DNA of 64,000 nucleotides from WHSW01 sp963842795 (GTDB taxonomy: Bacteria > Actinomycetota > Thermoleophilia > Solirubrobacterales > 70-9). The notes beneath the pieces are model-generated. The model had not been told where the DNA came from and did no database searches. It was given only the letters and a program-made list of their open reading frames with translations. The stretch lies in NCBI GenBank assembly GCA_963842795.1, contig CAWJHV010000020.1:1-64000 (forward strand), read 5' to 3'. The translations under genes were made by a program, and so were the position numbers. Below are positions 24,531 to 32,967 of this stretch, in pieces (positions within the stretch are counted from its first letter, which is position 1; the number at the start of each line of letters is the position of its first letter).

Positions 24531-24749
24531 TCAGCCCTGCTCGCCGCTCTCCTCGGAGCGCTCGTCGTCGAGCAGCTCCTTGTTGATCCGGAGCTGCCGC
24601 TGGGCGCGCCTGATCTCCATCTCGAACCCCTCGCTCGGAGCGAAGTCGGAATCCTTCAGCTGGCGCAGGATCCTCCGCAGGCTTCGATCCGTCTGCCCGA
24701 GCGCCTCCTTGGGCGTTTGCGTCGTCACTTCACTCACTCCACTCTCCAT
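24531..24749 (-). CDS. Small helical protein, paralogue A
   Basis: A 72-residue highly charged protein with no known domain. The centre 'QTDRSLRRILRQLK' and the end 'RRAQRQLRINKELLDDE' are closely matched in the 77-residue protein at 25723-25956. It is predicted mainly helical, possibly coiled-coil, with an acidic tail. A strong ribosome-binding site (TAGGAGGTACTC) precedes the ATG, so it is a real gene. It lies between sulfotransferase copy 2 and a methyltransferase, and may be a small partner of them; this is only positional. Confidence 0.72.
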   Translation of the reverse strand: MESGVSEVTTQTPKEALGQTDRSLRRILRQLKDSDFAPSEGFEMEIRRAQRQLRINKELLDDERSEESGEQG

Positions 24750-24808
24750 GAGTACCTCCTAGGAGTTGGTCCTATGGCTATTGCTCTGTCGGACTGTGCC
24801 CATCCTGC

Positions 24809-25678
24809 TCAGTCCGCCCCCTCTGCGGCGGGCCTCTGCACCGGCCTTCGCGGCCGGCGACGCTGCTTCATCGGCTCACCTTCCTTGATCCCGCCCAACA
24901 TGCCCTTCTTGCGGCTTGCGACCATGCTCAGGCGGCCGTTGCGATCGTCGGGCCGATCCTCCTTGCGGACCCTCTTGATCCACGTCAACAGGCGCACCTC
25001 CTCGAAGCCCAGCCAGTTGAGGATGTTGGTCAGGACCTTGGGCCCGGACGGATACCAGTTGAGGTAGTACACGCCGGACATCGGGCTCTCGACCCCCTCG
25101 CGCGACGAATAGAGGCACCCGTCCGCGGGCTCCACGCCGCCCGGGGTCAGGGTGCCGGTGGAGAGGACCAGGACCTCGTTCGTCCGGTCGGCAACCAGCT
25201 TCAGCCCCGTGACGGGATCCGGCAGGTGGTAGAAGATCCCGGAGAACCACGAGATGTCGAACTTGCGGTCCCCGATGCTCGGCAGGTCGTAGAGGTCCAT
25301 CGCCCGGAACGACATTCCGTCGGTGTCCCGCTCCCGGTTTTCGAGCACGAAGTCGGCCTGGTTGATCCAGTGCTCGCGAACGTCGAAGCCGAAGGTCTCG
25401 CCCGCCCCGATCTCCTTCGCCCAGAAGCAGTACGCGCCGGCGTTGCAGGCGGCGTCGACGAAGCTCCTGCCCTCGAGGCCGTTCGGCCAGATCTGCTCCA
25501 TGAAGTGGTGAAATCGCTTCCGCCGCCCGTCGCCGATCCCGGGATAGGTGGAGAAGCCGGGCGCCAGCTCGATGTTGTGGTGCCAGGGACCGAGCTCGGC
25601 GATCCGCGTCTCCAGCTGCGGTCGCTCGAGCTTCGACTCGGGTGACTGCGGTTCGCTGGGCATGGGCCGGCTCGACAT
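24809..25678 (-). CDS. SAM-dependent methyltransferase (CmoB/DUF1698-like)
   Basis: A 289-residue methyltransferase-fold protein. 'WHHNIELAPGFSTYPGIGDGRRKRFHHFM' followed by 'RSFVDAACNAGAYCFWAKEIGAGETFGFDVREHWI' (modified motif I and acidic SAM contact) and 'FDISWFSGIFYHLPDPVTGLKLV' matches the group related to CmoB tRNA wobble-uridine enzymes that also occurs in glycan clusters. The C-terminus is Lys/Arg/Pro rich. It is flanked on both sides by members of the same small-protein family, which suggests a conserved set. Methyltransferase fold is confident; the substrate (glycan or other) is not known. Confidence 0.78.
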   Translation of the reverse strand: MSSRPMPSEPQSPESKLERPQLETRIAELGPWHHNIELAPGFSTYPGIGDGRRKRFHHFMEQIWPNGLEGRSFVDAACNAGAYCFWAKEIGAGETFGFDVREHWINQADFVLENRERDTDGMSFRAMDLYDLPSIGDRKFDISWFSGIFYHLPDPVTGLKLVADRTNEVLVLSTGTLTPGGVEPADGCLYSSREGVESPMSGVYYLNWYPSGPKVLTNILNWLGFEEVRLLTWIKRVRKEDRPDDRNGRLSMVASRKKGMLGGIKEGEPMKQRRRPRRPVQRPAAEGAD

Positions 25679-25722
25679 CTGCTCTGAATCGTCTGCTTGT
25701 GCGGGTGGGGGAGTCCGGCCGT

Positions 25723-25956
25723 CTATGCGGCGTCGCCCTCTCCCCCGGCCGCAGGCTCGTCGCCGGGCGCAGGCTCGTCGCCGAGCAGCTCCCGGTTGGC
25801 GCGGAGCTGGCGCTGGGCCCTTCTCAGGGTCTTGTCGAGATCCTCGTCAGGCTTCGGGTTCGCCTCCTTGACGTGCCGAACGAGGCGGCGCAGGTTGCGA
25901 TCGGTGATCGCCAGCGCCTCAGCCTGCGTCTGGCTGGTCGTGGATCCGTTTTCCAT
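25723..25956 (-). CDS. Small helical protein, paralogue B
   Basis: A 77-residue protein homologous to that at 24531-24749: 'ITDRNLRRLVRHVKEANPKPDEDLDKTLRRAQ' then 'RQLRANRELLGDE' aligns without gaps to the other copy, followed by an acidic/Gly/Pro tail. The true start is the ATG at 25954-25956, with GAAGGAGAAG upstream; the frame is open further up but without such a site. No known family. Divergent from the lipoprotein gene. Confidence 0.72.
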   Translation of the reverse strand: MENGSTTSQTQAEALAITDRNLRRLVRHVKEANPKPDEDLDKTLRRAQRQLRANRELLGDEPAPGDEPAAGGEGDAA

Positions 25957-26188
25957 GGGGGCTTCTCCTTCGTCGGACGGTGTGCGGGGGGCGAAAGCTA
26001 GCCGATCGCAGGCATCGAGTCGGATCGAGGACGAGCGCCCCGGCGCGGGCGTCACGCCGGCCGGCCGGCGGCCACGCGATCCGTGCCCGATCTGTATACC
26101 TTCGGCCCCTCGACCATGGATGGCGGATCGAGCGGGTAGGGATCTGGCGGGCTGGAAGGATCGCGGCTGAACGTCCGGACGATTGATC

Positions 26189-27115
26189 ATGCAGACGGTG
26201 AGACTCCTGAGATCCAAGCGGCCGCTGCGGGCGGCCTTCGCGCTTTTCGCCGCCGCGCTGGCGGTGTCGATCGGAGCGTGCGGCGGCGACGACGAGCAGA
26301 CCTCGTCGACGGCGGCGGGCGGCGCGGGCAACGGCGAGACGCCGTCAGGCGGCTCGGGGTCCGATGGCGAGGTCGCGCTGATGGGAAATCCGCCGGTCGA
26401 GGAGACGATCGACGAGGCGGTCAAGCGGATCGAGGGGGTGCTCGACTCCGGCGATTGCAAGAAGATCAACGAGCTCAACCCGCTCGGCCGGCCGGGCCTG
26501 ACGACCGATCAGCGATGTGAGGTCCTGAAGCGCCTCGACGGGCTCGAGGTCGTCGGCACCGCGGAGTACGGAAAGCTCGGCGGGGTGATCGCCTTCGAGC
26601 GCGGCCAGGGAACCCTCAACGTCATCCTCGTCCGCGACTCCGACGGCCTGCTGCACGTGGACCTGATCGACCCGTTCTCCGCCGAGCCCGGGACCGAGGG
26701 CAAGCTGGCGAAGGAGTTCGAGCAGGTTGCCGACAAGGGCGCCAAGGCGATGGCCGACAACGACTGCGAGGCCTTTCTCGAGGTCGCATATCGTCGTTTC
26801 GGGCTCGGGGGCGGAACCGACAAAGAGGTTTGCGAGCGGGCCGAGAACACCCTCGTCGCGGCGCTGCTGGAGCGCGGCGGCGAACCGACCCCGGTCGATC
26901 TCACCGGCGGCGCGAGCTACGCGTTCTTCGGCATCGACACGCCGATCTCCTACGTCACGGTGATCGCGGCGCGGGAGAGCGAGAAGGGAGTCCCGCCGAC
27001 GCTGCCGAAGGAGATCGCCGAGCTGCCCAAGGGCGCGCCGGAGTACGGGATCGTCGACGCCGTGCGGACCAACCCGCGCCAGCCGATCGAGGCGCCCGAG
27101 GATTCCTCGGGCTGA
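26189..27115 (+). CDS. Putative lipoprotein of unknown function
   Basis: A 308-residue exported protein. A basic N-terminus and hydrophobic stretch end in a lipobox-like 'SIGACGG' (Cys at about 30), followed by a Gly/Ser/Thr-rich linker. The body holds two similar halves, each with a conserved Asp-Cys pair ('DSGDCKKINELNP' and 'DNDCEAFLEVAYR') and later Cys residues that could form disulfides ('DQRCEVL', 'DKEVCERA'). No family recognised. The ATG at 26189 is preferred; a TTG six bases earlier is possible. It converges with sulfotransferase copy 3. Confidence 0.72.
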   Translation: MQTVRLLRSKRPLRAAFALFAAALAVSIGACGGDDEQTSSTAAGGAGNGETPSGGSGSDGEVALMGNPPVEETIDEAVKRIEGVLDSGDCKKINELNPLGRPGLTTDQRCEVLKRLDGLEVVGTAEYGKLGGVIAFERGQGTLNVILVRDSDGLLHVDLIDPFSAEPGTEGKLAKEFEQVADKGAKAMADNDCEAFLEVAYRRFGLGGGTDKEVCERAENTLVAALLERGGEPTPVDLTGGASYAFFGIDTPISYVTVIAARESEKGVPPTLPKEIAELPKGAPEYGIVDAVRTNPRQPIEAPEDSSG

Positions 27116-27118
27116 ACC

Positions 27119-28336
27119 TCAGACCCAGTCCCGGTCGGACTCGTAACCGAGGTCGACCAGGAGCTCGCCCGCGTGGCGGTCGAATATCCGCCGGTCCTCG
27201 GCGGTGAAGACGCGCTTCCAGTCGCCGGCGACGCCCTTGCGCAGCAGCGAGGTCGAGTCCTCCTGCCCTCGCCTGCGTCCCTTCGTCCAGCGCTTGAACG
27301 CCGCGGCCGAGACGCAGCGCCGCCCGACCGCGGCACCGGCGTCGGCGCCCAGGAACCGCAACACGGCTCTGAGCTCGGCGATCGGGTGCTCGAGCAGCTC
27401 CTCGTAGCGGACCTCGACGTAGTTCTCCTCGCCCAGCAGGGCGCCGGCCTGCTCGCGCGCGGCGCCGACCTTCCGGCGCCAGTCGATGGCCATCTCCCGC
27501 ATCCGCTGTGCCGTGAAGATGCCGTCGCCGGACTCGAGCAGCGCCTTTGGATCGGCGCGGTAGCGGTCGCGGGTGCGCGTTTCCTCGTCCCGGATGTCCT
27601 TGCCGCCACCCAGATCCAGCTCGCGCTGCCACAGGTGGTGGATTCCGGAGACGGCGACGTCGCGGCCGTCCCTGATGATGTGGACCACCTTGGCACCCGG
27701 GTCGATCGACGCGATCTCGGCGATGATCTCGTCGCTGAGAAACGGCGTCTTGTCGCCGACGATCCGCTTCTTCGTCGTCGCCAGACGCTGGCCGAGGAGG
27801 TGATGGATCGCCGCCCTGGTCAGCCCGCGGAGGTTCTCGTCGGGATCGCCGTCGCGGGTCCAGACCGAGCGCTTGATCCAGAAGTTGAGGTAATCGGCGT
27901 CGAGCAGCGCCCGGTACAGCGAGCTCGGCTGGAACGTGGGCGCGTCCATCCGCTTGACGTCCGGACGCTTGTAACGGCGGCCGAAGATCCGCCCCTCGCC
28001 CTTGCACATGATCTCCGGGTGGGCGTCGAGCAGTCGCATCAACCACGTCGTCCCCGACTTCGCGTGCCCGACGACGTAGAAGACCGTCGGCTCGGCGGCG
28101 TTCAGGCGCCGCTCGGCCGCCTGCAGCGAGGAGCGAGCCGAGGCGAGCTCGCGGCGCTCGGCCGCGCGCTCCTCGCGCGCCTCCGAGAGCGCGGTCTCGG
28201 TCGACTCGAGCTTCGCCTGCGCCTCCGCCAGCTGCTCGCCGGCCTGCTCGAGCTCGCGTTCCCGGTCGCGCAGACGGCGCCGGACACCGGCGAGCTTTCG
28301 CTGCAGCTCTCCCGGGCTGGCGACACGGCCCTCCAC
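27119..28336 (-). CDS. Sulfotransferase with N-terminal coiled coil (copy 3, AKSGTTW type)
   Basis: A 405-residue protein. Residues 5-75 are a heptad-rich coiled coil (many Glu, Arg, Leu, Ala), then the sulfotransferase domain: PAPS 5'-loop 'VFYVVGHAKSGTTWLMRLLDAHPE' at about 85, 'VGDKTPFLSDEIIAEI', the 3'-phosphate motif 'VVHIIRDGRDVAVSGIHH', and a C-terminal 'LRKGVAGDWKRVFTAEDRRIFDRHAGELLVDLGY', typical of the bacterial sulfotransfer family. A close relative lies at 35309-36400. The GTG start lies 8 bp after the Wzm stop, so it is probably in the Wzt-Wzm operon. The coiled coil suggests it works in a complex. Confidence 0.88.
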   Translation of the reverse strand: MEGRVASPGELQRKLAGVRRRLRDRERELEQAGEQLAEAQAKLESTETALSEAREERAAERRELASARSSLQAAERRLNAAEPTVFYVVGHAKSGTTWLMRLLDAHPEIMCKGEGRIFGRRYKRPDVKRMDAPTFQPSSLYRALLDADYLNFWIKRSVWTRDGDPDENLRGLTRAAIHHLLGQRLATTKKRIVGDKTPFLSDEIIAEIASIDPGAKVVHIIRDGRDVAVSGIHHLWQRELDLGGGKDIRDEETRTRDRYRADPKALLESGDGIFTAQRMREMAIDWRRKVGAAREQAGALLGEENYVEVRYEELLEHPIAELRAVLRFLGADAGAAVGRRCVSAAAFKRWTKGRRRGQEDSTSLLRKGVAGDWKRVFTAEDRRIFDRHAGELLVDLGYESDRDWV

Positions 28337-28344
28337 CGGTGCGC

Positions 28345-29199
28345 TCAGATGCTCTCGGCGATCGCGGTCCGCGTGAACCGGTACAGGATCACCGCGGCGA
28401 CGCAGGTGGCGGCGAGGACCAGGAACGGGAGCATGGTCGCGAAGGTCGAGCCGGCGGATTCCGGCCATGTGGGCGCGGCGGGGTCGATGATCCAGACGCG
28501 GATCTGGACGAAGAGGGGCGACAGCGGGTTGATCGCGGCGAGCGTGCGAAAGAGCTCGCTCGGGATCATCGAGAACGGGAAGATCGCGCCGCTGACGTAG
28601 AAGAGGAGCCTGACCATCGGTCGCCAGACCTGGGCCACGTCCCTGACCCGGACGTAGGCGCAGGCGAGAAAGACGCCGATCGAGGTGACCACGACGCACA
28701 TGTACGCGATCAGGATCGGGATCCCGAGCCAGCCGATCTGCGGGTACACCCCCGACGCCACGCCCCAGACGAGGGCGACGAAGAAGTTGAGGAGGAAGAC
28801 GAAGCCGGCCGCGAGGGTCGCGGAGAGCGGCATCGCCAGGGGCGGGACGCGGACGTTCGAGATGATCTGCTTTCGCGCGACGAACGACCGCATCGCCGTC
28901 GCCCCCGCCTCGCGGAAGAAGTAGAAGAAGACGATGTTGATGAGCAGCATCACCTCGTAGTGGGGGATCTGACCCCCGAAGCGGATCACCTGGGTGAAGA
29001 CGGCGTAGAGGACGGCGAACAGCGCCAGCGGTTGGAGGATCGTCCATGCGTAGCCGAGGATCGTCCCGGCGTAGCGGCGCTTGAAGGTGGCGACGGCGGC
29101 GATCCAGACCACGTAGCGAAAGCGCCGGCGGTTCTCGCGCCGCGAGGACGAGGGTCGCCCGAGACCGACCGGCGGGGCGAGGGTCCCGGCGTCGCTCAT
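28345..29199 (-). CDS. ABC-2 type polysaccharide export permease (Wzm/TagG-like)
   Basis: A 284-residue integral membrane protein with six hydrophobic segments, a cytoplasmic N-terminus ('RYVVWIAAVATFKRRYAGTILGYAWTILQPL') and the typical 'NPLSPLFVQIRVWI' stretch before the last helix, as in Wzm/TagG/KpsM permeases. It forms the channel that exports a finished lipid-linked glycan. The start overlaps the stop of the ATPase gene (ATGA), giving a co-translated Wzt-Wzm pair. Confidence 0.92.
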   Translation of the reverse strand: MSDAGTLAPPVGLGRPSSSRRENRRRFRYVVWIAAVATFKRRYAGTILGYAWTILQPLALFAVLYAVFTQVIRFGGQIPHYEVMLLINIVFFYFFREAGATAMRSFVARKQIISNVRVPPLAMPLSATLAAGFVFLLNFFVALVWGVASGVYPQIGWLGIPILIAYMCVVVTSIGVFLACAYVRVRDVAQVWRPMVRLLFYVSGAIFPFSMIPSELFRTLAAINPLSPLFVQIRVWIIDPAAPTWPESAGSTFATMLPFLVLAATCVAAVILYRFTRTAIAESI

Positions 29200-30479
29200 G
29201 CGTTGCGGGCGGGCAGGAGAACGCTCTCCACCGCCCGGTCGAGCTGCTCGGCGAACGGCGGGACGTATCCCGACCCGGCCTGGACGCTGAGCTCGTGTCG
29301 CATGGCGATCGAGCCCCGCCCCTGCACGCCGGCTCCCGAGACCTCGAACGGGATCTCGACCGAGCGCGACGCGGGCAGGCGCTCGACCCTGCGCCCGGCC
29401 CTCATGATCTGGAGGTCGGCCACGTAGCGGCCCGGCTTGAGCCGGTTCTCGATCCGCAGCCGGAGCTCGGGGTCGTCGCCGGGCTCCAGCTTGACCTCCG
29501 GGTCATCGCCGAGAATCGGGATCGCCGGCAGGCTGAACACGCCGCGATCGCGGTCGGTGCTGACCTTGACCTGCAACGTGGGCCGCGGGACCGGCCTCGC
29601 GACCTTCAGCGCCGCGGCGATCTCGAGCGTCTCGTCGGGCTCGACCGAGGCGCGCCGGCGGCTGTCCGCGTCGCAGAGCCAGGCGCCGGTGATGCTCACG
29701 CGCTCCGAACCGAGCTCCTCCGCGGTCTCGGCGGTGATCTCCTCCCCGTCGAGATTGACCTCCAGATACGCGGCCGCGATCTCGCCGGGATCGCCGATGC
29801 GGGCGACCTTGCCCGAGTCGATCAGCATCGCCCGGCTGCAGAGCTCCTCGACCGCAGACATCGAATGGGTCACCAGGACGATCGTCTTGCCGCGCTTTCG
29901 CAGGCCGACCATCGCCTCGGCGCATTTCTCCTGGAACCCGCGGTCGCCGACGGTCAGCACCTCGTCGATCAGCAGCACGTCGGGGTCCGCGGCGATCATG
30001 GTCGAGAACGCCAGGCGCACCTTCATCCCCGAGGACAGGTGCTTGAGCTTCGCCTCGCTGTGGCCCTCGAGCTCGGCGAAGTCGACGATCTGGTCGGTGC
30101 GGGCGCGGGCCTCGGCGGGGCTGAGACCGAGCATGACGCTGTTGATGACGGCGTTCTCGCGGGTTGGCAGCTCGGGATCAAAGCCGACCCCGAGGCCGAG
30201 CACCGGGGCGATTCGGCCGTTGACCGTGACCCGCCCCTGATCGACGCTGTAGATGCCCGCGATCACCCGCAGCAGGGTGGTCTTGCCGGAGCCGTTGCGG
30301 CCGACGATGCCGAAGAACTCTCCCTTGGCGACCTCGAAGTCGATGCCGTCGAAGAGCTGAACCCGCCGGAAGCTGCGGTGAAAGAGCGGGGTTCGGGTCG
30401 ACCCCTTCGGACGGTCCTTCGGGACCCGGAAGGCCTTTCGAAGGCCCACGACCTCGATCGCTGGCTGGCTGGCGCTCAC
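29196..30479 (-). CDS. ABC transporter ATP-binding protein with C-terminal substrate-recognition-like domain (Wzt/TagH-like)
   Basis: A 427-residue ATPase. Nucleotide-binding domain (about 1-240): Walker A 'GIVGRNGSGKTTLLRVI', signature 'LSSGMKVRLAFS', Walker B 'DVLLIDEVLTVGD', switch His in 'TIVLVTHSMSAVEEL'. From about 260 to 405 lies a beta-rich domain ('RVSITGAWLCDADSRRR', 'PTLQVKVSTDRDRGVFSLP') that matches the position and style of the Wzt C-terminal domain, which in characterised systems recognises a chemical cap on the glycan end. It pairs with the downstream permease gene. Divergent from the coiled-coil protein gene. Confidence 0.9.
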   Translation of the reverse strand: MSASQPAIEVVGLRKAFRVPKDRPKGSTRTPLFHRSFRRVQLFDGIDFEVAKGEFFGIVGRNGSGKTTLLRVIAGIYSVDQGRVTVNGRIAPVLGLGVGFDPELPTRENAVINSVMLGLSPAEARARTDQIVDFAELEGHSEAKLKHLSSGMKVRLAFSTMIAADPDVLLIDEVLTVGDRGFQEKCAEAMVGLRKRGKTIVLVTHSMSAVEELCSRAMLIDSGKVARIGDPGEIAAAYLEVNLDGEEITAETAEELGSERVSITGAWLCDADSRRRASVEPDETLEIAAALKVARPVPRPTLQVKVSTDRDRGVFSLPAIPILGDDPEVKLEPGDDPELRLRIENRLKPGRYVADLQIMRAGRRVERLPASRSVEIPFEVSGAGVQGRGSIAMRHELSVQAGSGYVPPFAEQLDRAVESVLLPARNA

Positions 30480-30507
30480 GGCCGGACAGGATAGGCGCTG
30501 CCTGACG

Positions 30508-30537
30508 CCGGCGTTGGGCTGTCCAGCACCGGCGTTG
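30508..30537. promoter_or_regulatory. Direct repeat in the Wzt / coiled-coil protein divergent promoter region
   Basis: CCGGCGTTG occurs at 30508-30516 and again at 30529-30537, exactly 21 bp apart (two helical turns), within the 144-bp gap between divergent genes. A GGACAG/CTGTCC dyad (30484-30489, 30519-30524) overlaps. It may be an activator or sigma-factor recognition site; no target protein is known. Confidence 0.35.
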
Positions 30538-30623
30538 TCTACGATTCACGCCTCAAGGGTCGGGTGGCCGCCCGCCGAGGCTGACGCGGGGCCTCGAGGA
30601 CTCAGACGCGGGAGGCACAGCAC

Positions 30624-31394
30624 TTGCAGAGCCAGAACCTTCGCTTCGTCGCCGAAGTGCTGCACTCCTGCGGCGTGATCACCGACGCCGGGGTGCTGGT
30701 CGTGGGCGAGGCCCAATCGGACCTGGAGGGCTGGTTCGCCGAGCGCGGCGTCACGGTGACGTCGGTTGCCGCGCTCGAGCACCTGCGAGAGCTCGACGCG
30801 GGGTCCTACGGCTTCGTCGTGGGTGATCGGCCCTCGCCGGGCACCGGCAACGGCGCGCTCGAGGAGCTGCGCCGGGTCGCCGAGACCGGGGTCATCCTGA
30901 CGGCGGCCGCGAACGGTGTCACGGCCGAGACCGAGGCCCGCCCTGCGGCCGCGATCGAGAGCTACTTCTCCGGCCTGGGCGACAGGGTCATGGTCGTCGC
31001 CGGCGTGCTCCTGGCCCTGCGCACCGAGCCACTCTCCGACTCCGGGCAGCCGACGGCGCCCGGCGACGAGCGGCTCGCCCTGCTGAGCGTCTGCCTCGCG
31101 CAGGCCGCCGTCGCCGAGGCGGCTGGACACCGGCTCGACGCGGCGATCGTGCGGGCTTCGCACTTGAGCGACGAGCTCGCCCGGGCGGAGGCGGAGAACG
31201 CGGAGCTGGCGTCGAAGCTCGCCCAGGCCGTGAACACGTTGCGGGCCGAGCGGGAGGAGCACGAGGTGCTCCGCCGCCGCGTCGCGGGCTGGCGAGCGTC
31301 GCGCGCGTGGCCGATCCTCGTGGTCAGCTACAACATCGTCCACGCCGGGCGCACGTTGCGGGCCAGGTGGTCGCGCAGATCCGGCGATGCCTGA
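30624..31394 (+). CDS. Coiled-coil protein with degenerate methyltransferase-like N-domain, first gene of module A
   Basis: A 256-residue protein. Residues 1-135 look like a worn Rossmann/methyltransferase fold ('GVLVVGEAQSDLEGWFAERGVTVTSV', 'YGFVVGDRPSPG') without a usable SAM motif; 175-225 form a coiled coil ('ELARAEAENAELASKLAQAVNTLRAEREEHEVL'); the end is basic ('RASRAWPILVVSYNIVHAGRTLRARW'). The 337-residue protein at 39510-40523 has the same three-part build and also precedes a GT2-GT4 pair. The start is TTG at 30624, with GGGAGG upstream. It overlaps the next gene by 8 bp. Probably a scaffold or chain-length factor; this is inference. Confidence 0.65.
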   Translation: MQSQNLRFVAEVLHSCGVITDAGVLVVGEAQSDLEGWFAERGVTVTSVAALEHLRELDAGSYGFVVGDRPSPGTGNGALEELRRVAETGVILTAAANGVTAETEARPAAAIESYFSGLGDRVMVVAGVLLALRTEPLSDSGQPTAPGDERLALLSVCLAQAAVAEAAGHRLDAAIVRASHLSDELARAEAENAELASKLAQAVNTLRAEREEHEVLRRRVAGWRASRAWPILVVSYNIVHAGRTLRARWSRRSGDA

Positions 31395-32964
31395 GACCGC
31401 GGCGGGCCCGGACGACCTCGAGGCGTGGATCGCCGCCAACGCCCCGGGAGCGGGCGCCGGCGCGTCGATCGCCCGCCGGTCGCAGTCGTTCGCGTTTCGC
31501 CCGCGGGTCAGCGTCCTGGTGGCGATCGAGGAGCTCGACGAGATCTGGGCGAAGGCGACGGTCGGGTCCGTGCTCGCGCAGTCCTACCCGCGGGTGGAGC
31601 TGGTCGTCGCAGCCTCCGCTCGCGGCAAGGTCAACGCCCGCGGTCTCGCCTCGCCGCGGCCGAGCCCCGGCCGGGTGGAGATCGTCGTCGCCGACGACGA
31701 GCCCTCGCCGAGCGCGCTTCGCCGGCGGGCGTTCGAGCACGCCGAGGGCGACTTCGTCACCTTCGTCGGACACGCGGATCGACTCGCCCCTGACGCGGTC
31801 TTCCGCGCGGTCGAGCTGCTGCAGACGGTCCCCGCGGACGTGGTCTACACGGACGAGGACCGAATCGACGAGTTCGATCGTCACGATCGCGCGCTGGCCA
31901 AGCCCTACTGGTGCCCGGACCTGGCGCCGGCCGAGGGATATGTGGGCGGCATGACCGTGATCCGGCGCGAGGCCCTGGCCCGCGCGCTGGCCGAGGGTGC
32001 GCAGGACCCCGACCCCGCGGCGGAGCCCGGGCTGATCCGGCGCCTCGCCGACCAGGGGGCCGCGGTCGTGCACCTGCCGCGATGCGCATATCACCGCAGA
32101 CGCCGGCCGCGAGCCGCCGCCCGCGGGCCCATCGATGGCGAGGCGCCGTCGCGCCGGCGTCCGGCCGCAGCCGCCGGCGGCGAGCGGGTCTCGGCGATCG
32201 TGCTCCCTCCCGCGCCGGCGGGCGGACCGCCGATCGCGATCGAGCCCGGGGCCGTGCGCGAGATCGTCGACGCCGGGGACCCGGGGCTCGACGGCGCCGA
32301 GAGCTCGCCCGCAGCCGCCGCCAACGCGGCCGCCGCTCGCGCCGAAGGCGAGCTGCTGCTGTTCGTCGACGGGCGCGCCGTCGCGTCGTCGCCGAGCGCC
32401 CCCGGGTGGCTGGCCGAGCTGGTGGCGCTCGCGGACCGCGACGGGGTGGCCGCGGTCGGAGGCCAGGTTCGAGACCCCGAGGGGCGCTGGTTGCAGGCGG
32501 GGCTGAGGCCGAGCCTCGGCCCCCTCTCCGAGCTCTGGCTCGATCCCGAGACCCGCCCGCCGCTGGCCGATCGCGTCTGCAACCCGATCGCGGTCTGCGC
32601 GGCTCCGATGGTCATCAGGCGGTCGGTCTTCGAGTCGCTGTCGGGCTTCGACGCCGACAACCTCCCGTCGTCGCTGTTCGATCTCGACCTCGCCCTGAGA
32701 GCGTCGCGCGCCGGGCTGCGCAACGTCTACAGCCCGTCGATCGCCGTGCAGGTGCCCGGCGCCCTGCCGGCAACCGACGCCGAGCTCGCCCATTTCGCCC
32801 GCAGCTGGACGCCCGAGCTCTCCCTGATCGGCGCCTACGACCGCTCCTCCACCGATCCCGGCGCGGACCCGCCGGGGCGGGTCGAGGCCGGGCCCCGGGC
32901 GATCCTGCGCCCCGACCTCCGGGTCGAGCGGATCGATTGCGGGCTCACGTTGAGGGCGGCCTAG
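31387..32964 (+). CDS. GT2-like glycosyltransferase, second gene of module A
   Basis: A 525-residue protein with two GT-A-like halves. The first (about 38-240) has 'RVSVLVAIEELDEIWAKATVGSVLAQSYPRVELVV', 'ADRLAPDAVFRAVELLQTVPADVVYTDEDRIDEF' and 'GGMTVIRREAL'; the second (about 270-500) has 'AAAARAEGELLLFVDGRA', 'GAVGGQVRDPEGR'-type text and 'GFDADNLPSSLFDLDLALRASRAG'. The metal motif 'TDEDRID' is present in half one. A clear homologue lies at 37841-39499. It overlaps the previous gene by 8 bp and is 3 bp from the next. Sugar specificity not predictable. Confidence 0.8.
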   Translation: MPETAAGPDDLEAWIAANAPGAGAGASIARRSQSFAFRPRVSVLVAIEELDEIWAKATVGSVLAQSYPRVELVVAASARGKVNARGLASPRPSPGRVEIVVADDEPSPSALRRRAFEHAEGDFVTFVGHADRLAPDAVFRAVELLQTVPADVVYTDEDRIDEFDRHDRALAKPYWCPDLAPAEGYVGGMTVIRREALARALAEGAQDPDPAAEPGLIRRLADQGAAVVHLPRCAYHRRRRPRAAARGPIDGEAPSRRRPAAAAGGERVSAIVLPPAPAGGPPIAIEPGAVREIVDAGDPGLDGAESSPAAAANAAAARAEGELLLFVDGRAVASSPSAPGWLAELVALADRDGVAAVGGQVRDPEGRWLQAGLRPSLGPLSELWLDPETRPPLADRVCNPIAVCAAPMVIRRSVFESLSGFDADNLPSSLFDLDLALRASRAGLRNVYSPSIAVQVPGALPATDAELAHFARSWTPELSLIGAYDRSSTDPGADPPGRVEAGPRAILRPDLRVERIDCGLTLRAA

Positions 32965-32967
32965 ATC

